Assembly: GCF_009823805.1 (NCBI RefSeq)
Contig: NZ_WUEK01000005.1
Coordinates: 248,001-312,000 of the forward strand
Source: Nocardioides flavescens
Lineage (GTDB): Bacteria > Actinomycetota > Actinomycetes > Propionibacteriales > Nocardioidaceae
Direction of reading: 5' to 3'
DNA length: 64,000 nt
Notes under the pieces: generated by a model
Databases searched by the model: none
What the model saw: the letters and a program-made list of their open reading frames with translations, nothing else
What the model was told of the DNA's origin: nothing
Shown here: positions 26,538 through 36,328 of the stretch, one piece after another
Numbering within the stretch: the first letter of the stretch is position 1
Layout of the letters: each line of letters starts with the position of its first letter
Translations under genes and position numbers: made by a program

Positions 26538-27524
26538 ATGGATCTGCTCACCACCACCGCGCTGTCGATCCTGGTGGCGGGGTTCGTCGTCGGCGTCGTC
26601 GTCGGGCTCACCGGGATGGGCGGCGGGGCACTGATGACCCCCGCCCTGATCTTCCTCGGCGTCGGCAACCCGGCGGTCATCGTGACCGCCGACCTCACGG
26701 CGGCCGCCATCTACAAGACCGGCGGCGCGATCGTGCACGCCCGGGAGGGCTCGCCCAACCTCCAGCTCGCCAAGTGGCTGATCATCGGCTCGGTCCCGAT
26801 GGCGCTGCTCGGCCCGCACCTGGTGGCGTGGCTGACCGACGACGAGGACCAGCTGCACTTCGTGCTGCTCATGGCGATCGGCTTCGCACTCCTGCTCGCC
26901 GCGGCGACGTACGCCCTGCGGCTCTACCTCAACCTCCGCCGCGTCCGCAGCGGCCGCGGCGAGGGTGACGCCGACCCGGCGATCCGTCCCGTGCCGACCC
27001 TGCTGGTGGGCGCCCTCGGCGGCCTGCTCGTCGGTGTCACCAGCGTCGGCAGCGGCTCGGTCATCATGGTCGCGCTCCTCATGCTCTACCCCGGCCTGAG
27101 CGCGGTGCGGCTGGTCGGCACCGACCTGGTCCAGGCGGTCCCCCTCGTGCTCGCTGCGGCCATCTCCAACATCGCGCTCAACGGCATCGACTGGAGCCTG
27201 CTCATCCCGCTCGTGATCGGCTCCGTGCCGGGCACGCTCATCGGCAGCAAGATCGCCCCGCGCGTGCCGCAGTCCTACATCCGCCGCGGCATCGTGGTGG
27301 TGCTGACCATGTCGGGTGTCGCGCTGCTGGACAAGGCGGGCTGGGCGCCGCTCGGGACCGACGAGACGCACCCCATGCTGATCGCGGGCGTCGGCGTGGC
27401 CACGCTCGTCCTCGTCCCGATCGTGTGGGGGCTGCTGCGCCGCAGCCAGGGGTTGCCGATGTTCGGTGCCCCCACGGTGGCCGAGCTCGAGGGCGAACGG
27501 CGCCACGCCTCGCGCACCTCGTAG
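26538..27524 (+). CDS. TauE/SafE-family anion exporter
   Basis: A 328-residue membrane protein with about eight helices in two repeats, each opening with a Gly-rich motif: VVGLTGMGGGALMTPALIFLG at about residue 22 and LLVGVTSVGSGSVIM at about residue 165. The family exports sulfite, sulfoacetate and related anions. Position after cysC suggests handling of sulfite or sulfate during assimilation, but the substrate is inferred. The 121-bp upstream region has a TAAGGT box (26429-26434) and a GCCGTCGC/GCGACGGC hairpin, so it has a structured leader of about 95 nt. Confidence 0.88.
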   Translation: MDLLTTTALSILVAGFVVGVVVGLTGMGGGALMTPALIFLGVGNPAVIVTADLTAAAIYKTGGAIVHAREGSPNLQLAKWLIIGSVPMALLGPHLVAWLTDDEDQLHFVLLMAIGFALLLAAATYALRLYLNLRRVRSGRGEGDADPAIRPVPTLLVGALGGLLVGVTSVGSGSVIMVALLMLYPGLSAVRLVGTDLVQAVPLVLAAAISNIALNGIDWSLLIPLVIGSVPGTLIGSKIAPRVPQSYIRRGIVVVLTMSGVALLDKAGWAPLGTDETHPMLIAGVGVATLVLVPIVWGLLRRSQGLPMFGAPTVAELEGERRHASRTS

Positions 27525-27534
27525 CCTTCCTCGG

Positions 27535-28494
27535 GTGCCTGCACCTGTCGTCGTCGCCGAGGTCGTCCGCTCCGGGTTCGTCGAGGGCCACCACCACGGC
27601 TCGGTGGTCGCACTGGACCGCGACGGTGTGGTCGAGTGGTCGGTCGGCGACGTGACCTCACCGGTCCTCCCGCGCTCCTGCAACAAGCCGCTGCAGGCGG
27701 TCGCCATGGTGCGGATGGGTCTCGACCTGCCGCCCGAGCTGCTGGCGCTCGCGAGCGCCTCCCACAGCGGCGAGGCGTTCCACCTCGACGGCGTGCGCCG
27801 CATCCTCGGGCTCGCCGGCCTCGACGAGTCGACCCTGCAGACCCCGCCCGACCTCCCGCTCGACGAGGCGACCCGCACCGCCGCCCTGCGCGCAGGTGAG
27901 GAACCGTCGTCGATCGCGATGAACTGCTCGGGCAAGCACGCCGCGATGCTGCTCACCTGCGCCACCAACGGGTGGGACACCGCGACCTACCTGGCCGCGG
28001 ACCACCCGCTCCAGCAGGGCATCGCCGCGACCTTCGCCGACCTGACCGGCGAGCCCGTCGCGGTCACCGCCGTCGACGGGTGCGGCGCACCGCTGCTCTC
28101 GACCTCGCTCACCGGCCTGGCGCGGGGCTTCCGCGCCCTCGCCGTCGCCACCGACGGACCCGAGCGGCGCGTGGCCGAGGCCGTGCGCGCGCACCCGGCA
28201 TACGTCTCCGGCACGACGCGCGACGAGCTCGCGCTGCTGACCGCGATCCCCGGTGCGGTCGGCAAGGCCGGGGCCGAGGCGTGCTATGCCGTCGCCCTGC
28301 CCGACGGGCAGGCCTTCGCCCTCAAGATCGACGACGGCGGGGTGCGCGCGCGCCCCGTCGTGATGGCGGAGGCGCTGCGCCGATCCGGCGTCACGCGACT
28401 GCCGGGCGTCGATGTCGCCGCTCTCGAGGCGACGGGACGTGCGCCCCTGATGGGCGGCGGGCACCCCGTCGGCGAGGTACGCGCAGCGTTCTGA
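27535..28494 (+). CDS. L-asparaginase II (thermolabile, Rhizobium-type)
   Basis: A 319-residue asparaginase of the PF06089 group, unrelated to the E. coli enzymes, hydrolysing L-asparagine to aspartate and ammonia. Visible signatures are SFxP-type SPVLPRSCNKPLQAVAMV, ASHSGE at about residue 80 and NCSGKHAAML at about residue 127, then VDGCGAPLLS. The GTG start is 7 nt after TAGCCT (27522-27527), a -10 box that includes the previous gene's TAG stop; a leaderless start is likely. Confidence 0.92.
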   Translation: MPAPVVVAEVVRSGFVEGHHHGSVVALDRDGVVEWSVGDVTSPVLPRSCNKPLQAVAMVRMGLDLPPELLALASASHSGEAFHLDGVRRILGLAGLDESTLQTPPDLPLDEATRTAALRAGEEPSSIAMNCSGKHAAMLLTCATNGWDTATYLAADHPLQQGIAATFADLTGEPVAVTAVDGCGAPLLSTSLTGLARGFRALAVATDGPERRVAEAVRAHPAYVSGTTRDELALLTAIPGAVGKAGAEACYAVALPDGQAFALKIDDGGVRARPVVMAEALRRSGVTRLPGVDVAALEATGRAPLMGGGHPVGEVRAAF

Positions 28495-28554
28495 CCCTGG
28501 GCAGCGCGCGGTGTGCGCGCGGTGTGACTGGACCCACGCCCAATCTGCTTGCTT

Positions 28555-28574
28555 GTGCTAGCAGCAGCTAGCAC
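28555..28574. promoter_or_regulatory. Inverted-repeat operator before the XRE regulator
   Basis: GTGCTAGC-AGCA-GCTAGCAC is a perfect 8-bp inverted repeat ending 9 nt before the XRE start codon. Size, symmetry and position fit an autoregulatory binding site for the HTH protein it precedes. Confidence 0.55.
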
Positions 28575-28583
28575 CATGGAGAC

Positions 28584-29012
28584 ATGGCCAAGGGAACCGT
28601 CGGCGAGCGCGTGGGGGAACAGGTCGGCAAGACCGCCGACGCGCTCGGTGACTACCTGAAGGAGCAGCGGCTGCTCGCGCGGTTGTCGCTCCGACAGCTG
28701 GCCACGCAGGCAGGGATCTCCAACCCCTACCTGAGCCAGATCGAGCGCGGCCTGCGCAAGCCGTCGGCCGAGGTGCTCCAGCAGATCGCCAAGGCGATGC
28801 GGATCTCCGCGGAGTCGCTGTACGTGCGGGCCGGCATCGTCCACCCCACCGACGGGGTCGGGGGCTCGGTCGAGCTCGCGATCCTCGGCGACACCCAGCT
28901 GAGCGAGCGCCAGAAGCAGACCCTGCTCGACGTCTACACCTCGTTCGTCGCCATCAACGGCGCGGACGCGGCCGACACTCCCGACGCGGACACCACCGAG
29001 AACACTCACTGA
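28584..29012 (+). CDS. XRE-family regulator upstream of the HbhA-like gene
   Basis: A 142-residue protein with a helix-turn-helix at residues 30-85 (SLRQLATQAGISNPYLSQIE, then RGLRKPSAEVLQQIAKAM), followed by a region ending in an acidic tail. It corresponds in order and motif to mycobacterial Rv0474, which precedes hbhA (recalled synteny). The start ATG has GGAGAC 1 nt away and lies just after a perfect palindrome, suggesting self-repression. HbhA-like follows after 10 bp, so this is an operon. Confidence 0.9.
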   Translation: MAKGTVGERVGEQVGKTADALGDYLKEQRLLARLSLRQLATQAGISNPYLSQIERGLRKPSAEVLQQIAKAMRISAESLYVRAGIVHPTDGVGGSVELAILGDTQLSERQKQTLLDVYTSFVAINGADAADTPDADTTENTH

Positions 29013-29022
29013 GGAGGCCACC

Positions 29023-29640
29023 ATGGCCAGCACCACCTTCGACATCAACGACCTGCGCGCCGAGGCGCAGCGCGGGCTCCACGCCGGCGTCGGCGCCGTC
29101 GACCTCGCGATCGAGGCCGTGCGCACCGCGCTCGACGACGCCCAGAAGCGCTTCGAGGAGCGCATCGCCACCGCTCAGAAGGAGGCGCAGGAGCGCTTCT
29201 CCACGGTGCAGAAGTCGGTCAAGGACTTCGACTTCGAGCCCAAGGCCCTGCGCGACCAGGCGACCAGTGTCGTCGCCTCTCGCGTCGAGGAGCTCACCAA
29301 GGAGGCCCGCGCCCGCCGCGAGGCCGTCGAGAAGCGCGTCGCCGAGCTCCAGGCCGAGGCCCAGAAGTTCGTGACCGAGAACGTCGAGACCGCGACCGGC
29401 ACCTACACCGAGCTCGCGAAGCGCGGCGAGGTCGTCGTCAACCGCCTGCTCAAGGAGACCTCGTCGAACGTCGACCCGGGCAACGTCTCCAAGACCACCG
29501 GCGAGCGCGTCACCGCGAAGAAGACCCCCGCGAAGAAGTCCACCTCGCGCCCCGCGACCGCCAAGAAGGCCCCGGCCAAGAAGTCGGCCGCCAAGAAGGC
29601 CCCGGCGAAGAAGACGACCACCGGCTCGTCGGCCAGCTGA
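29023..29640 (+). CDS. HbhA-like heparin-binding adhesin homologue
   Basis: A 205-residue protein: a coiled-coil body (residues 25-150, Ala/Glu/Lys-rich, with FEERIATAQKEAQERFSTVQ) and a Lys/Pro/Ala tail from about residue 160 with repeated KKAPAKK units. This is the layout of mycobacterial HbhA, whose Lys-rich tail binds heparan sulfate. In an environmental actinobacterium a role in aggregation, membrane or DNA contact is as likely as adhesion. No signal peptide, as in HbhA. Start ATG with GAGGAGG 6 nt upstream. Confidence 0.82.
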   Translation: MASTTFDINDLRAEAQRGLHAGVGAVDLAIEAVRTALDDAQKRFEERIATAQKEAQERFSTVQKSVKDFDFEPKALRDQATSVVASRVEELTKEARARREAVEKRVAELQAEAQKFVTENVETATGTYTELAKRGEVVVNRLLKETSSNVDPGNVSKTTGERVTAKKTPAKKSTSRPATAKKAPAKKSAAKKAPAKKTTTGSSAS

Positions 29641-29660
29641 TCCGCCGTACGTCGCACCGT

Positions 29661-29696
29661 CGAGAGCCCCGCAGCCCCCGGGTTGCGGGGCTCTCG
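29661..29696 (+). terminator. Terminator after the HbhA-like gene
   Basis: A 13-bp perfect stem (CGAGAGCCCCGCA / TGCGGGGCTCTCG) with a 10-nt loop, 20 bp after the stop codon. Confidence 0.8.
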
Positions 29697-29723
29697 TGCG
29701 TCCGGCCCCGCTAGGGTGGCGCG

Positions 29724-30005
29724 GTGAACGTCTTCCAGGTCGAGGGCACGATCTCGACGGTCGTGTTCTTCGTGCTGCTCGCGGTGAAGCTGTTCGCCTT
29801 CGTCAGCGCGCTGATGTTCTCCGGCCCCTCCTACGAGGCCGCGGGCAAGCTCACCAAGGTCGCGTGGTGCGCGATCCTCGGGCTCGGGCTCGCCTTGCAC
29901 CTGCTCGGCTCGCCGCTGGGCTTCCTGTCGATCGCCTTCACCATCGCGGCCTTCGTCTACCTCGCCGACGTGCGTCCGGCTTTGGCCAACCTCACACGTC
30001 GCTGA
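29724..30005 (+). CDS. DUF2516 small membrane protein
   Basis: A 93-residue protein with three hydrophobic segments (residues 10-30, 48-66 and 68-84), matching the DUF2516 family; the mycobacterial relative follows hbhA (Rv0476, from memory). No function known. The GTG is 6 nt after TAGGGT (29712-29717), so it is transcribed separately from the HbhA operon, probably leaderless, after the terminator. Confidence 0.85.
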   Translation: MNVFQVEGTISTVVFFVLLAVKLFAFVSALMFSGPSYEAAGKLTKVAWCAILGLGLALHLLGSPLGFLSIAFTIAAFVYLADVRPALANLTRR

Positions 30006-30070
30006 GGGGCGCCTCCGCGCGCGGCTCCCGTAGGGTGCTCGCTACAGCGTCGCACGGGGGAAGGTCGGGA

Positions 30071-30424
30071 ATGGTTCTGGAGTCTGACGATCGCCCCTGG
30101 GGCTCGTGGCACGTGCTCGACGAGGCGCCCGGGTTCAAGGTCAAGCGGATCGTGGTGACCCCTCACCAGCGGCTGTCCTACCAGACCCACGAACACCGCG
30201 CCGAGCACTGGTTCGTGGTCTCCGGCAAGGCGACCTGCGTCATCGACGGCGAGACCGTCCTGCTCGGCCCCGGCGAGTCCTGCGACATCGAGATCGGCCA
30301 GGCCCACCGCATCTGCAACGCCGAGGACGAGACCCTCGTGATCATCGAGGTCCAGCGCGGCGCCTACACCGGTGAGGACGACATCGTCCGCCTCGAGGAC
30401 GACTACGACCGGGCTGGTTCCTGA
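30071..30424 (+). CDS. Cupin of the mannose-6-phosphate isomerase type II family
   Basis: A 117-residue single-cupin protein. RPWGSWHVLDEAPGFKVKRI opens the domain; metal-binding residues are in QTHEHRAEHWFVVSG (two His and a Glu) and in GQAHRICN. It matches the isomerase domain found at the C-terminus of bifunctional GDP-mannose pyrophosphorylases (ManC), here standing alone. It would interconvert fructose-6-P and mannose-6-P, feeding the two GDP-mannose dehydratases in this window. RBS GGGGGAAGG, 6 nt spacing; TAGGGT -10 at 30031. Confidence 0.82.
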   Translation: MVLESDDRPWGSWHVLDEAPGFKVKRIVVTPHQRLSYQTHEHRAEHWFVVSGKATCVIDGETVLLGPGESCDIEIGQAHRICNAEDETLVIIEVQRGAYTGEDDIVRLEDDYDRAGS

Positions 30425-30433
30425 GCGTCTGAC

Positions 30434-30520
30434 GATGGTGGTTCCAGACAGGCCTAGCGGCCTTCCTCAACCATCGCGAACGGTGGTTGAGGAGGCCGGC
30501 TACGGCCGTCTCGAAACCAC
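30434..30520. repeat. Two palindromic repeats in opposite orientation
   Basis: Copy 30434-30475 reads ...GGTTCCAGACAGGCC-TAGC-GGCC...CTCAACCATC; copy 30482-30520 reads GGTGGTTGAGGAGGCCG-GCTA-CGGCCGTCTCGAAACCAC, split here into its parts. They lie between convergent genes (cupin and rmlC-rmlD). Confidence 0.85.
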
Positions 30521-30535
30521 GACCCGAGAGACCCC

Positions 30536-31939
30536 TCAGCTCGAGGCAGCGACGTACCGCTCGAGGGCGGTGCGGGCGTCCTCCGGCTCGAAGCCGGTGG
30601 CCCGGATCTTCGACAGGTCCATGACACTGCGCAACGGGCGCGGGGCGAGGTCCTTGCCGGCGAAGTACTCCTCGGTCGTCGTCGCCGAGACGTCGTCGGC
30701 CGAGCGGCCCGAGAGCTCGAAGACGGCCTTGGCCACGTCGGCGAACGACGTCGGATCACCGCCGTTGCTCACGTTGTAGGTGCCGTACGCCGCGGCGGAG
30801 GTGAGGAGGTGACGGGTCGCCCGCGCGAGCTCCCCGGTGAAGGTGAGCCGGCCGACCTGGTCGTCGACGACCGTGGGGCTGACACCGTTGGCGGCGAGCT
30901 GCTGCATCGTGCGCACGAAGTTCTTGCCCTCGCCGATCACCCACGAGGTGCGCAGCACGAAGTGGCGCGGCGCGGCGGCCACGGCGATGTCGCCGGCCGC
31001 CTTGGACTGGGCGTAGACGCCGAGGGGCGAGAGCGGCTCGTCCTCGGTGTGCGGGTCGAGGGTGCCGTCGAAGACGTACTCGCTGGAGTAGTGCACCAGC
31101 GTGAACCGGTGCTCGGCCGCGAGCCGGGCCAGCGTCGCGGGGGCCGAGGCGTTGGCCGCCCAGGCCGTACGACGGCCGTCGGCGGTCTCCGCGGCGTCGA
31201 CCGCGGTGTAGGCCGCGGCGTTGAGCACCAGGTCGTACTCGCGCCACGGCCACGCGGCCACCTGGGCTGCGTCGCTGACGTCGAGGACCGAGACGCCCTC
31301 GCCGGCGCGGAGGTCGACCAGGTCGGCGCCCGGGAACTCCGCCTGCAGGGCCTGGCCCAGCTGGCCGTGCGCGCCGACGATGAGCGTGCGGCGGGGGGCC
31401 ATCGGCACGACGTCGTCGAGGTAGGGCGTCGTCTTGTCCTTCTCCGAGATCTCGGCCTCGTCGAGCGGGATCGGCCACGCGATGGCGACCGTCGGGTCGG
31501 CGAGGTTGAGCGCGGGGTAGGTCGTGCCCGCGCGCCAGTGGTCGTTGACCAGGTAGGAGTACGTCGTGCCGTCCTCGAGCGCCTGGTAGGAGTTGCCGAC
31601 GCCGCGCGGCACGAAGACCGCCACGCTCGGGTCGGCCTCGACCGTCACGGTCGCGCCGAAGGTGTCGCCCTCGCGCATGTCGACCCAGGCGCCGAAGATT
31701 CGGCCGGTGACGACGGAGACGAACTTGTCCCACGGCTCGGTGTGCACGCCGCGGGTCGCGCCGCGGTGGGCGTTGTAGGAGATGTTGTGCTGGACCGGGC
31801 CGAAGTCGGGCAGGCCGAGCGCGGTCATCTTCTCGCGCTGCCAGTTCTCCTTGAACCAGCCGCGGGCGTCCTCGTGGACCGGCATCCGGACGATGAGCAG
31901 CCCGGGAATCGCGGTCGTCTCGACGGCGAGGTCAGCCAT
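30536..31939 (-). CDS. Fused dTDP-4-dehydrorhamnose 3,5-epimerase / reductase (RmlC-RmlD)
   Basis: A 467-residue bifunctional protein giving dTDP-L-rhamnose from dTDP-4-keto-6-deoxyglucose. Residues 1-185 are a cupin-fold RmlC: HEDARGWFKENWQREKM, RGVHTEPWDKFVSVV and a conserved FVPRGVGNSYQAL. Residues 190-467 are an SDR RmlD: VGAHGQLGQAL, NAAAYTAVDAAE and the catalytic YAQSKAAGD, then VLRTSWVIGEGKNF. Such fusions are known in Actinobacteria. ATG 31939 was chosen over upstream codons in the repeat. Downstream of rmlB with one palindromic repeat between. Confidence 0.9.
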   Translation of the reverse strand: MADLAVETTAIPGLLIVRMPVHEDARGWFKENWQREKMTALGLPDFGPVQHNISYNAHRGATRGVHTEPWDKFVSVVTGRIFGAWVDMREGDTFGATVTVEADPSVAVFVPRGVGNSYQALEDGTTYSYLVNDHWRAGTTYPALNLADPTVAIAWPIPLDEAEISEKDKTTPYLDDVVPMAPRRTLIVGAHGQLGQALQAEFPGADLVDLRAGEGVSVLDVSDAAQVAAWPWREYDLVLNAAAYTAVDAAETADGRRTAWAANASAPATLARLAAEHRFTLVHYSSEYVFDGTLDPHTEDEPLSPLGVYAQSKAAGDIAVAAAPRHFVLRTSWVIGEGKNFVRTMQQLAANGVSPTVVDDQVGRLTFTGELARATRHLLTSAAAYGTYNVSNGGDPTSFADVAKAVFELSGRSADDVSATTTEEYFAGKDLAPRPLRSVMDLSKIRATGFEPEDARTALERYVAASS

Positions 31940-31963
31940 GTCAGTTCCAGCCTTCGCGAGAGG

Positions 31964-32001
31964 GGTTTCGAGACGGTCGCTGCGCGACCTCCTCAACCAT
32001 C
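31964..32001. repeat. Palindromic repeat between rmlB and rmlC-rmlD
   Basis: One copy with the inner stem GGTCG-CTGCG-CGACC and outer arms GGTTTCGAGAC and CCTCAACCATC, lying between two co-directional genes. Confidence 0.85.
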
Positions 32002-32011
32002 GGGTGGTGGG

Positions 32012-33077
<1,066 letters not shown>

Positions 33078-33085
33078 CGCGAGCC

Positions 33086-33949
33086 ATGCGCGGAATCATC
33101 CTGGCCGGAGGCACCGGCTCCCGGCTGCACCCCATCACCCTCGCGGTGAGCAAGCAGCTCATGCCGGTCTACGACAAGCCGATGATCTACTACCCGCTCA
33201 CCACGCTGATGCTCGCCGGCATCCAGGACGTGCTGGTCATCACCACCCCGCACGAGGCCGAGCAGTTCCGCCGCCTCCTGGGGGACGGCTCGCAGTTCGG
33301 CATCTCGATCTCCTACGCCGTGCAGCCCTCGCCCGACGGCCTCGCCCAGGCCTTCGTCATCGGCGCCGACCACGTGGGCGACGACCACGTCGGCCTCGTG
33401 CTGGGCGACAACATCTTCTACGGCGCCGGCCTCGGCTCCCGGCTCAACCGCTTCGACGACCTCGACGGCGCTGCGGTGTTCGGCTACCGCGTGGCCGATC
33501 CCACGGCGTACGGCGTCGTGGAGTTCGACGAGTCCGGCAAGGCGCTCTCGCTCGAGGAGAAGCCGGCCGAGCCGAAGAGCGACTTCGCGGTGCCCGGCCT
33601 CTACTTCTACGCCCCCGACGTCGTCGAGAAGGCCGCGTCGTTGAAGCCCTCGCCGCGCGGCGAGCTGGAGATCACCGACCTGAACCGGATCTACCTCGAG
33701 GAGGGGCGCCTCCAGGTCGAGGTGCTGCCCCGCGGGGCCGCCTGGCTCGACACCGGCACGGTCGACGACCTCAACGAGGCCGGCAACTACGTGCGGGCCA
33801 TCGAGCACCGCCAGGGCCTCAAGATCGGCTGCCCGGAGGAGGTCGCCTGGCGGATGGGCTTCGTCGACGACGCCCGCCTGCGCGAGCTCGCCGAGCCGCT
33901 GGTCAAGAGCGGCTACGGCACCTACCTGCTGAGTCTGCTCGACCACTGA
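33086..33949 (+). CDS. rmlA: Glucose-1-phosphate thymidylyltransferase
   Basis: Makes dTDP-glucose from dTTP and glucose-1-P, the entry to dTDP-rhamnose. The 287 residues have the nucleotidyl motif [16 protein letters not shown], the conserved [25 protein letters not shown] and [19 protein letters not shown]. Length and motifs are standard. It faces rmlB and ends next to the convergent GAF-domain gene. Confidence 0.96.
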   Translation: MRGIILAGGTGSRLHPITLAVSKQLMPVYDKPMIYYPLTTLMLAGIQDVLVITTPHEAEQFRRLLGDGSQFGISISYAVQPSPDGLAQAFVIGADHVGDDHVGLVLGDNIFYGAGLGSRLNRFDDLDGAAVFGYRVADPTAYGVVEFDESGKALSLEEKPAEPKSDFAVPGLYFYAPDVVEKAASLKPSPRGELEITDLNRIYLEEGRLQVEVLPRGAAWLDTGTVDDLNEAGNYVRAIEHRQGLKIGCPEEVAWRMGFVDDARLRELAEPLVKSGYGTYLLSLLDH

Positions 33950-33964
33950 CCTCAGCGGCGGCCT

Positions 33965-34828
33965 TCAGCCCGACAGCTCGCCCCGTCGCGCCCGGGCGGA
34001 CCGGCGCTCCTCGAGCGTCTCGACGACCGTCGCGGCCTCCTCGGCGAGGGCGGCGAGGTCGGCGTCGGTGAACTCCCGCGCCTGAGTGTCGACCACGCAG
34101 CAGGTCCCGACGACCTCGCCGCGCGGGGTCACCAGGGGCACGCCCGCGTAGCTCGCCGTGCCCTCGTGGAAGACCAGGGGGTTGACCCGGTGCAGGACGT
34201 CGGCGTGGGCGTCGGGGACCACGTGCGGCTCCCGGGTCCGCCGGATCGTGGAGCAGAAGCTCCACTCCGCCGGTGTGCCACCCGCGCGCAGGATCCACTG
34301 TGGCATCCCGTGCTGTCCGACCGTGCCCTGCGCGCCCTCCAGGAGGATGTTGACCGCGCCGGTCGCCGCGCCGGTGCGCTGGGCGGCGCGGGCCGCGACC
34401 TGGTCGAGGTCGGGCCGGATCTCGGGGCTGAAGGGGTCGAGGTCGGCGATCTCCTGCAGCCTCCGTCGGCTGGGCACTCGGGTGCGGAGCAGCTCGTCGA
34501 GGGCTCGCCGGGCCCAGTCCCACGGCGGTGCGGCGGCCTGCTCTGCGCGCGCGGCCAGCTCGCGGTAGGTCGCGATCCGGATCGCGGTCGACCGGGCGAG
34601 CAGGCCCACCACACCGCCGCCGCGCCCGACGGTGGTCGCCACCCGCTCGAGATCGGCGAGGGTGAGGGTGTCGGGGGAGTCGTCGAGCTCCAGCTGCTCG
34701 CAGGCCGCCCGCCACGGACTGTCGACCTCGTCGCCGGTGGCCGCGAGGAGGCGTCGTACGTCGGCAGCGCTGGGAGCGCGGTAGTCGTGGCTGCGCAGTC
34801 GCAGCTGCTCCGCGGCGATCGTGCTCAT
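33965..34828 (-). CDS. GAF-domain sensory protein
   Basis: A 287-residue protein. Residues 1-115 are a helical region of unknown type (VRRLLAATGDEVDSPW); residues 120-275 form a GAF domain with the pattern LQEIADLDPFSPEIRPDLDQ, a Cys in WSFCSTI and YAGVPLVTPRGEVVGTCCVVD. GAF domains bind small ligands or sense redox state. The start overlaps the triple-CheW gene (ATGA), so it is the last gene of the chemosensory cassette. No output domain is present. Confidence 0.78.
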   Translation of the reverse strand: MSTIAAEQLRLRSHDYRAPSAADVRRLLAATGDEVDSPWRAACEQLELDDSPDTLTLADLERVATTVGRGGGVVGLLARSTAIRIATYRELAARAEQAAAPPWDWARRALDELLRTRVPSRRRLQEIADLDPFSPEIRPDLDQVAARAAQRTGAATGAVNILLEGAQGTVGQHGMPQWILRAGGTPAEWSFCSTIRRTREPHVVPDAHADVLHRVNPLVFHEGTASYAGVPLVTPRGEVVGTCCVVDTQAREFTDADLAALAEEAATVVETLEERRSARARRGELSG

Positions 34829-36324
34829 GCGACGGCCTCCTCGAGCGCGAGCACGGGCGCCTCGACGGTGCTGCCGTCGAGTAGGGCGCGCGCCACCCGG
34901 TGCAGGTCGAGCTCGGGCAGGAGCCGGTCGACGCCGGCCACCCGCACGAGGGGCGAGGTCTCGAGCAGGCGGCGCGGGGCGGCCCGGTCCGGCCCGGTCG
35001 GCGCCTCGGGGTCCGCCCAGGTGCGCGGCCGGATGTCCTGGAGCCGGTCGACCGCGAACCCGACGTGGCGTCCGTCGACCTCGACCAGCAGCAGGCACCC
35101 GGCTCCCGGCTCGGTCGTGGTGCGGCCGAGGAGCGGGCCGAGCGGGACGACGGTCACGGTCTGGCCGCGGTGGACCACGAGGCCGCTGACGTCGGCGACG
35201 TGGGTGCGGGTGAGCTCGGCGGGCGACGGCAGGATCTCGACGACCTGGTCGAGCGGCGTCGCGACGAGGACCCCGCCGACCGCGTAGGTCAGGCAGGTGG
35301 GGCCCGTGGCGGCGACGTCGTCGTCGACGGACTCGTGCGTCGCCTCGGCCACCGCGCACCCGAGCGCGGCGTACGCCGCCACGTCGGGGTCGGCGCGCAG
35401 GCCCTCGGCCCGCAGGACCAGGCACGTGTCGTCCCCGAGCTGCTGCACGCCGTCGACGAGGTCGCTGCGGCGGGTCGCCTGCGGCGGGACGGGCATCGTG
35501 GGGCCGGGGGAGTGCTGCAGCAGCTCGAGCCTGGTGACGGCGAGCACGACGTCGCCGGCGCCTGCCGGCACGACGACACCGGCCGCCACGAGGTCGGAGG
35601 ACAGGGGCTCGAGGCCCAGCAGCGTCATCGGGTCGAGCACCGCCAGCTCGCGTCCGCCGTGGACCGTCGTGCCGAGGCAGGCGCCGCCCGTCAGCACCGA
35701 GGGGGTCACGCTCGTCAGCGGCACGGTCGTGCGGACCTCGGCGATCGGCAGGGCCAGGAGCTGACCGCCGCAGCGCACGACGGTGAGCGAGGGCCGGCCC
35801 TCCTCGACGCCTGGCCCGGTGCCGTCGGCGGTGTCGGCGGCGGACACCGCGGCACGGCGTTCCTCGACGCTCGGCACGCCCGGCAGGCCGGTGAGGGCCG
35901 CGGGGTCCAGGACGCTCACGCACACGGCGTCCTCGCCGACCTGGACGAGGTGTGAGAACAGCAGCGGGGCCCCCGCGGCCGCGACGGACTGGAGGGAGTC
36001 GCGCTCCACGCTCGCCACCCCGCGCACCTCGTCGACGACGACGCCGACGAGCCGTCCCTCGTGGACCACGACGACGACCACGCGGCCCGTGCCGGCCTCC
36101 GCGCCCTCGACGTGGGCGACTGTGCCCAGGTCGACGACGGGCAGTATGGCGTTCCTCAGCGCCATCGCGCCCAGCAGACCCGGGGCGCGCACCGGCAGTG
36201 CGGCCAGCTCCTCGGGGTGGGGGACGACCTCGCGCAGTGCCTCCAGCGGCAGCGCGACGTCCATGCCGGCCGCACGCAGCAGCCCCAGCCGCACCTCGTC
36301 CACCTCGCTCATGACGGGGCTCAT
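34825..36324 (-). CDS. Triple CheW-domain coupling protein
   Basis: A 499-residue protein built from three CheW-like domains: residues about 8-150 (ALPLEALREVV, LLGAMALRNAILPVVDLG), about 175-325 (LALPIAEVRTTVPLT, GGRELAVLDPMTLLGLE) and about 335-485 (VATPLDQVVEILPSP, DVSGLVVHRGQTVTVVPLG). CheW domains link chemoreceptors to CheA kinase; multi-CheW proteins may scaffold larger arrays. No CheA is in this window. It starts 4 nt after the MCP stop; MSEVDEVRLG at 36312 is an alternative start. Confidence 0.85.
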   Translation of the reverse strand: MSPVMSEVDEVRLGLLRAAGMDVALPLEALREVVPHPEELAALPVRAPGLLGAMALRNAILPVVDLGTVAHVEGAEAGTGRVVVVVVHEGRLVGVVVDEVRGVASVERDSLQSVAAAGAPLLFSHLVQVGEDAVCVSVLDPAALTGLPGVPSVEERRAAVSAADTADGTGPGVEEGRPSLTVVRCGGQLLALPIAEVRTTVPLTSVTPSVLTGGACLGTTVHGGRELAVLDPMTLLGLEPLSSDLVAAGVVVPAGAGDVVLAVTRLELLQHSPGPTMPVPPQATRRSDLVDGVQQLGDDTCLVLRAEGLRADPDVAAYAALGCAVAEATHESVDDDVAATGPTCLTYAVGGVLVATPLDQVVEILPSPAELTRTHVADVSGLVVHRGQTVTVVPLGPLLGRTTTEPGAGCLLLVEVDGRHVGFAVDRLQDIRPRTWADPEAPTGPDRAAPRRLLETSPLVRVAGVDRLLPELDLHRVARALLDGSTVEAPVLALEEAVA

Positions 36325-36328
36325 GAGG

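Noticed and set aside
30434..30520. CRISPR-like array or tRNA gene in the repeat regions
   Set aside because: Repeats alternate in orientation, spacers are irregular and not unique, and there are no cas genes or tRNA cloverleaf.
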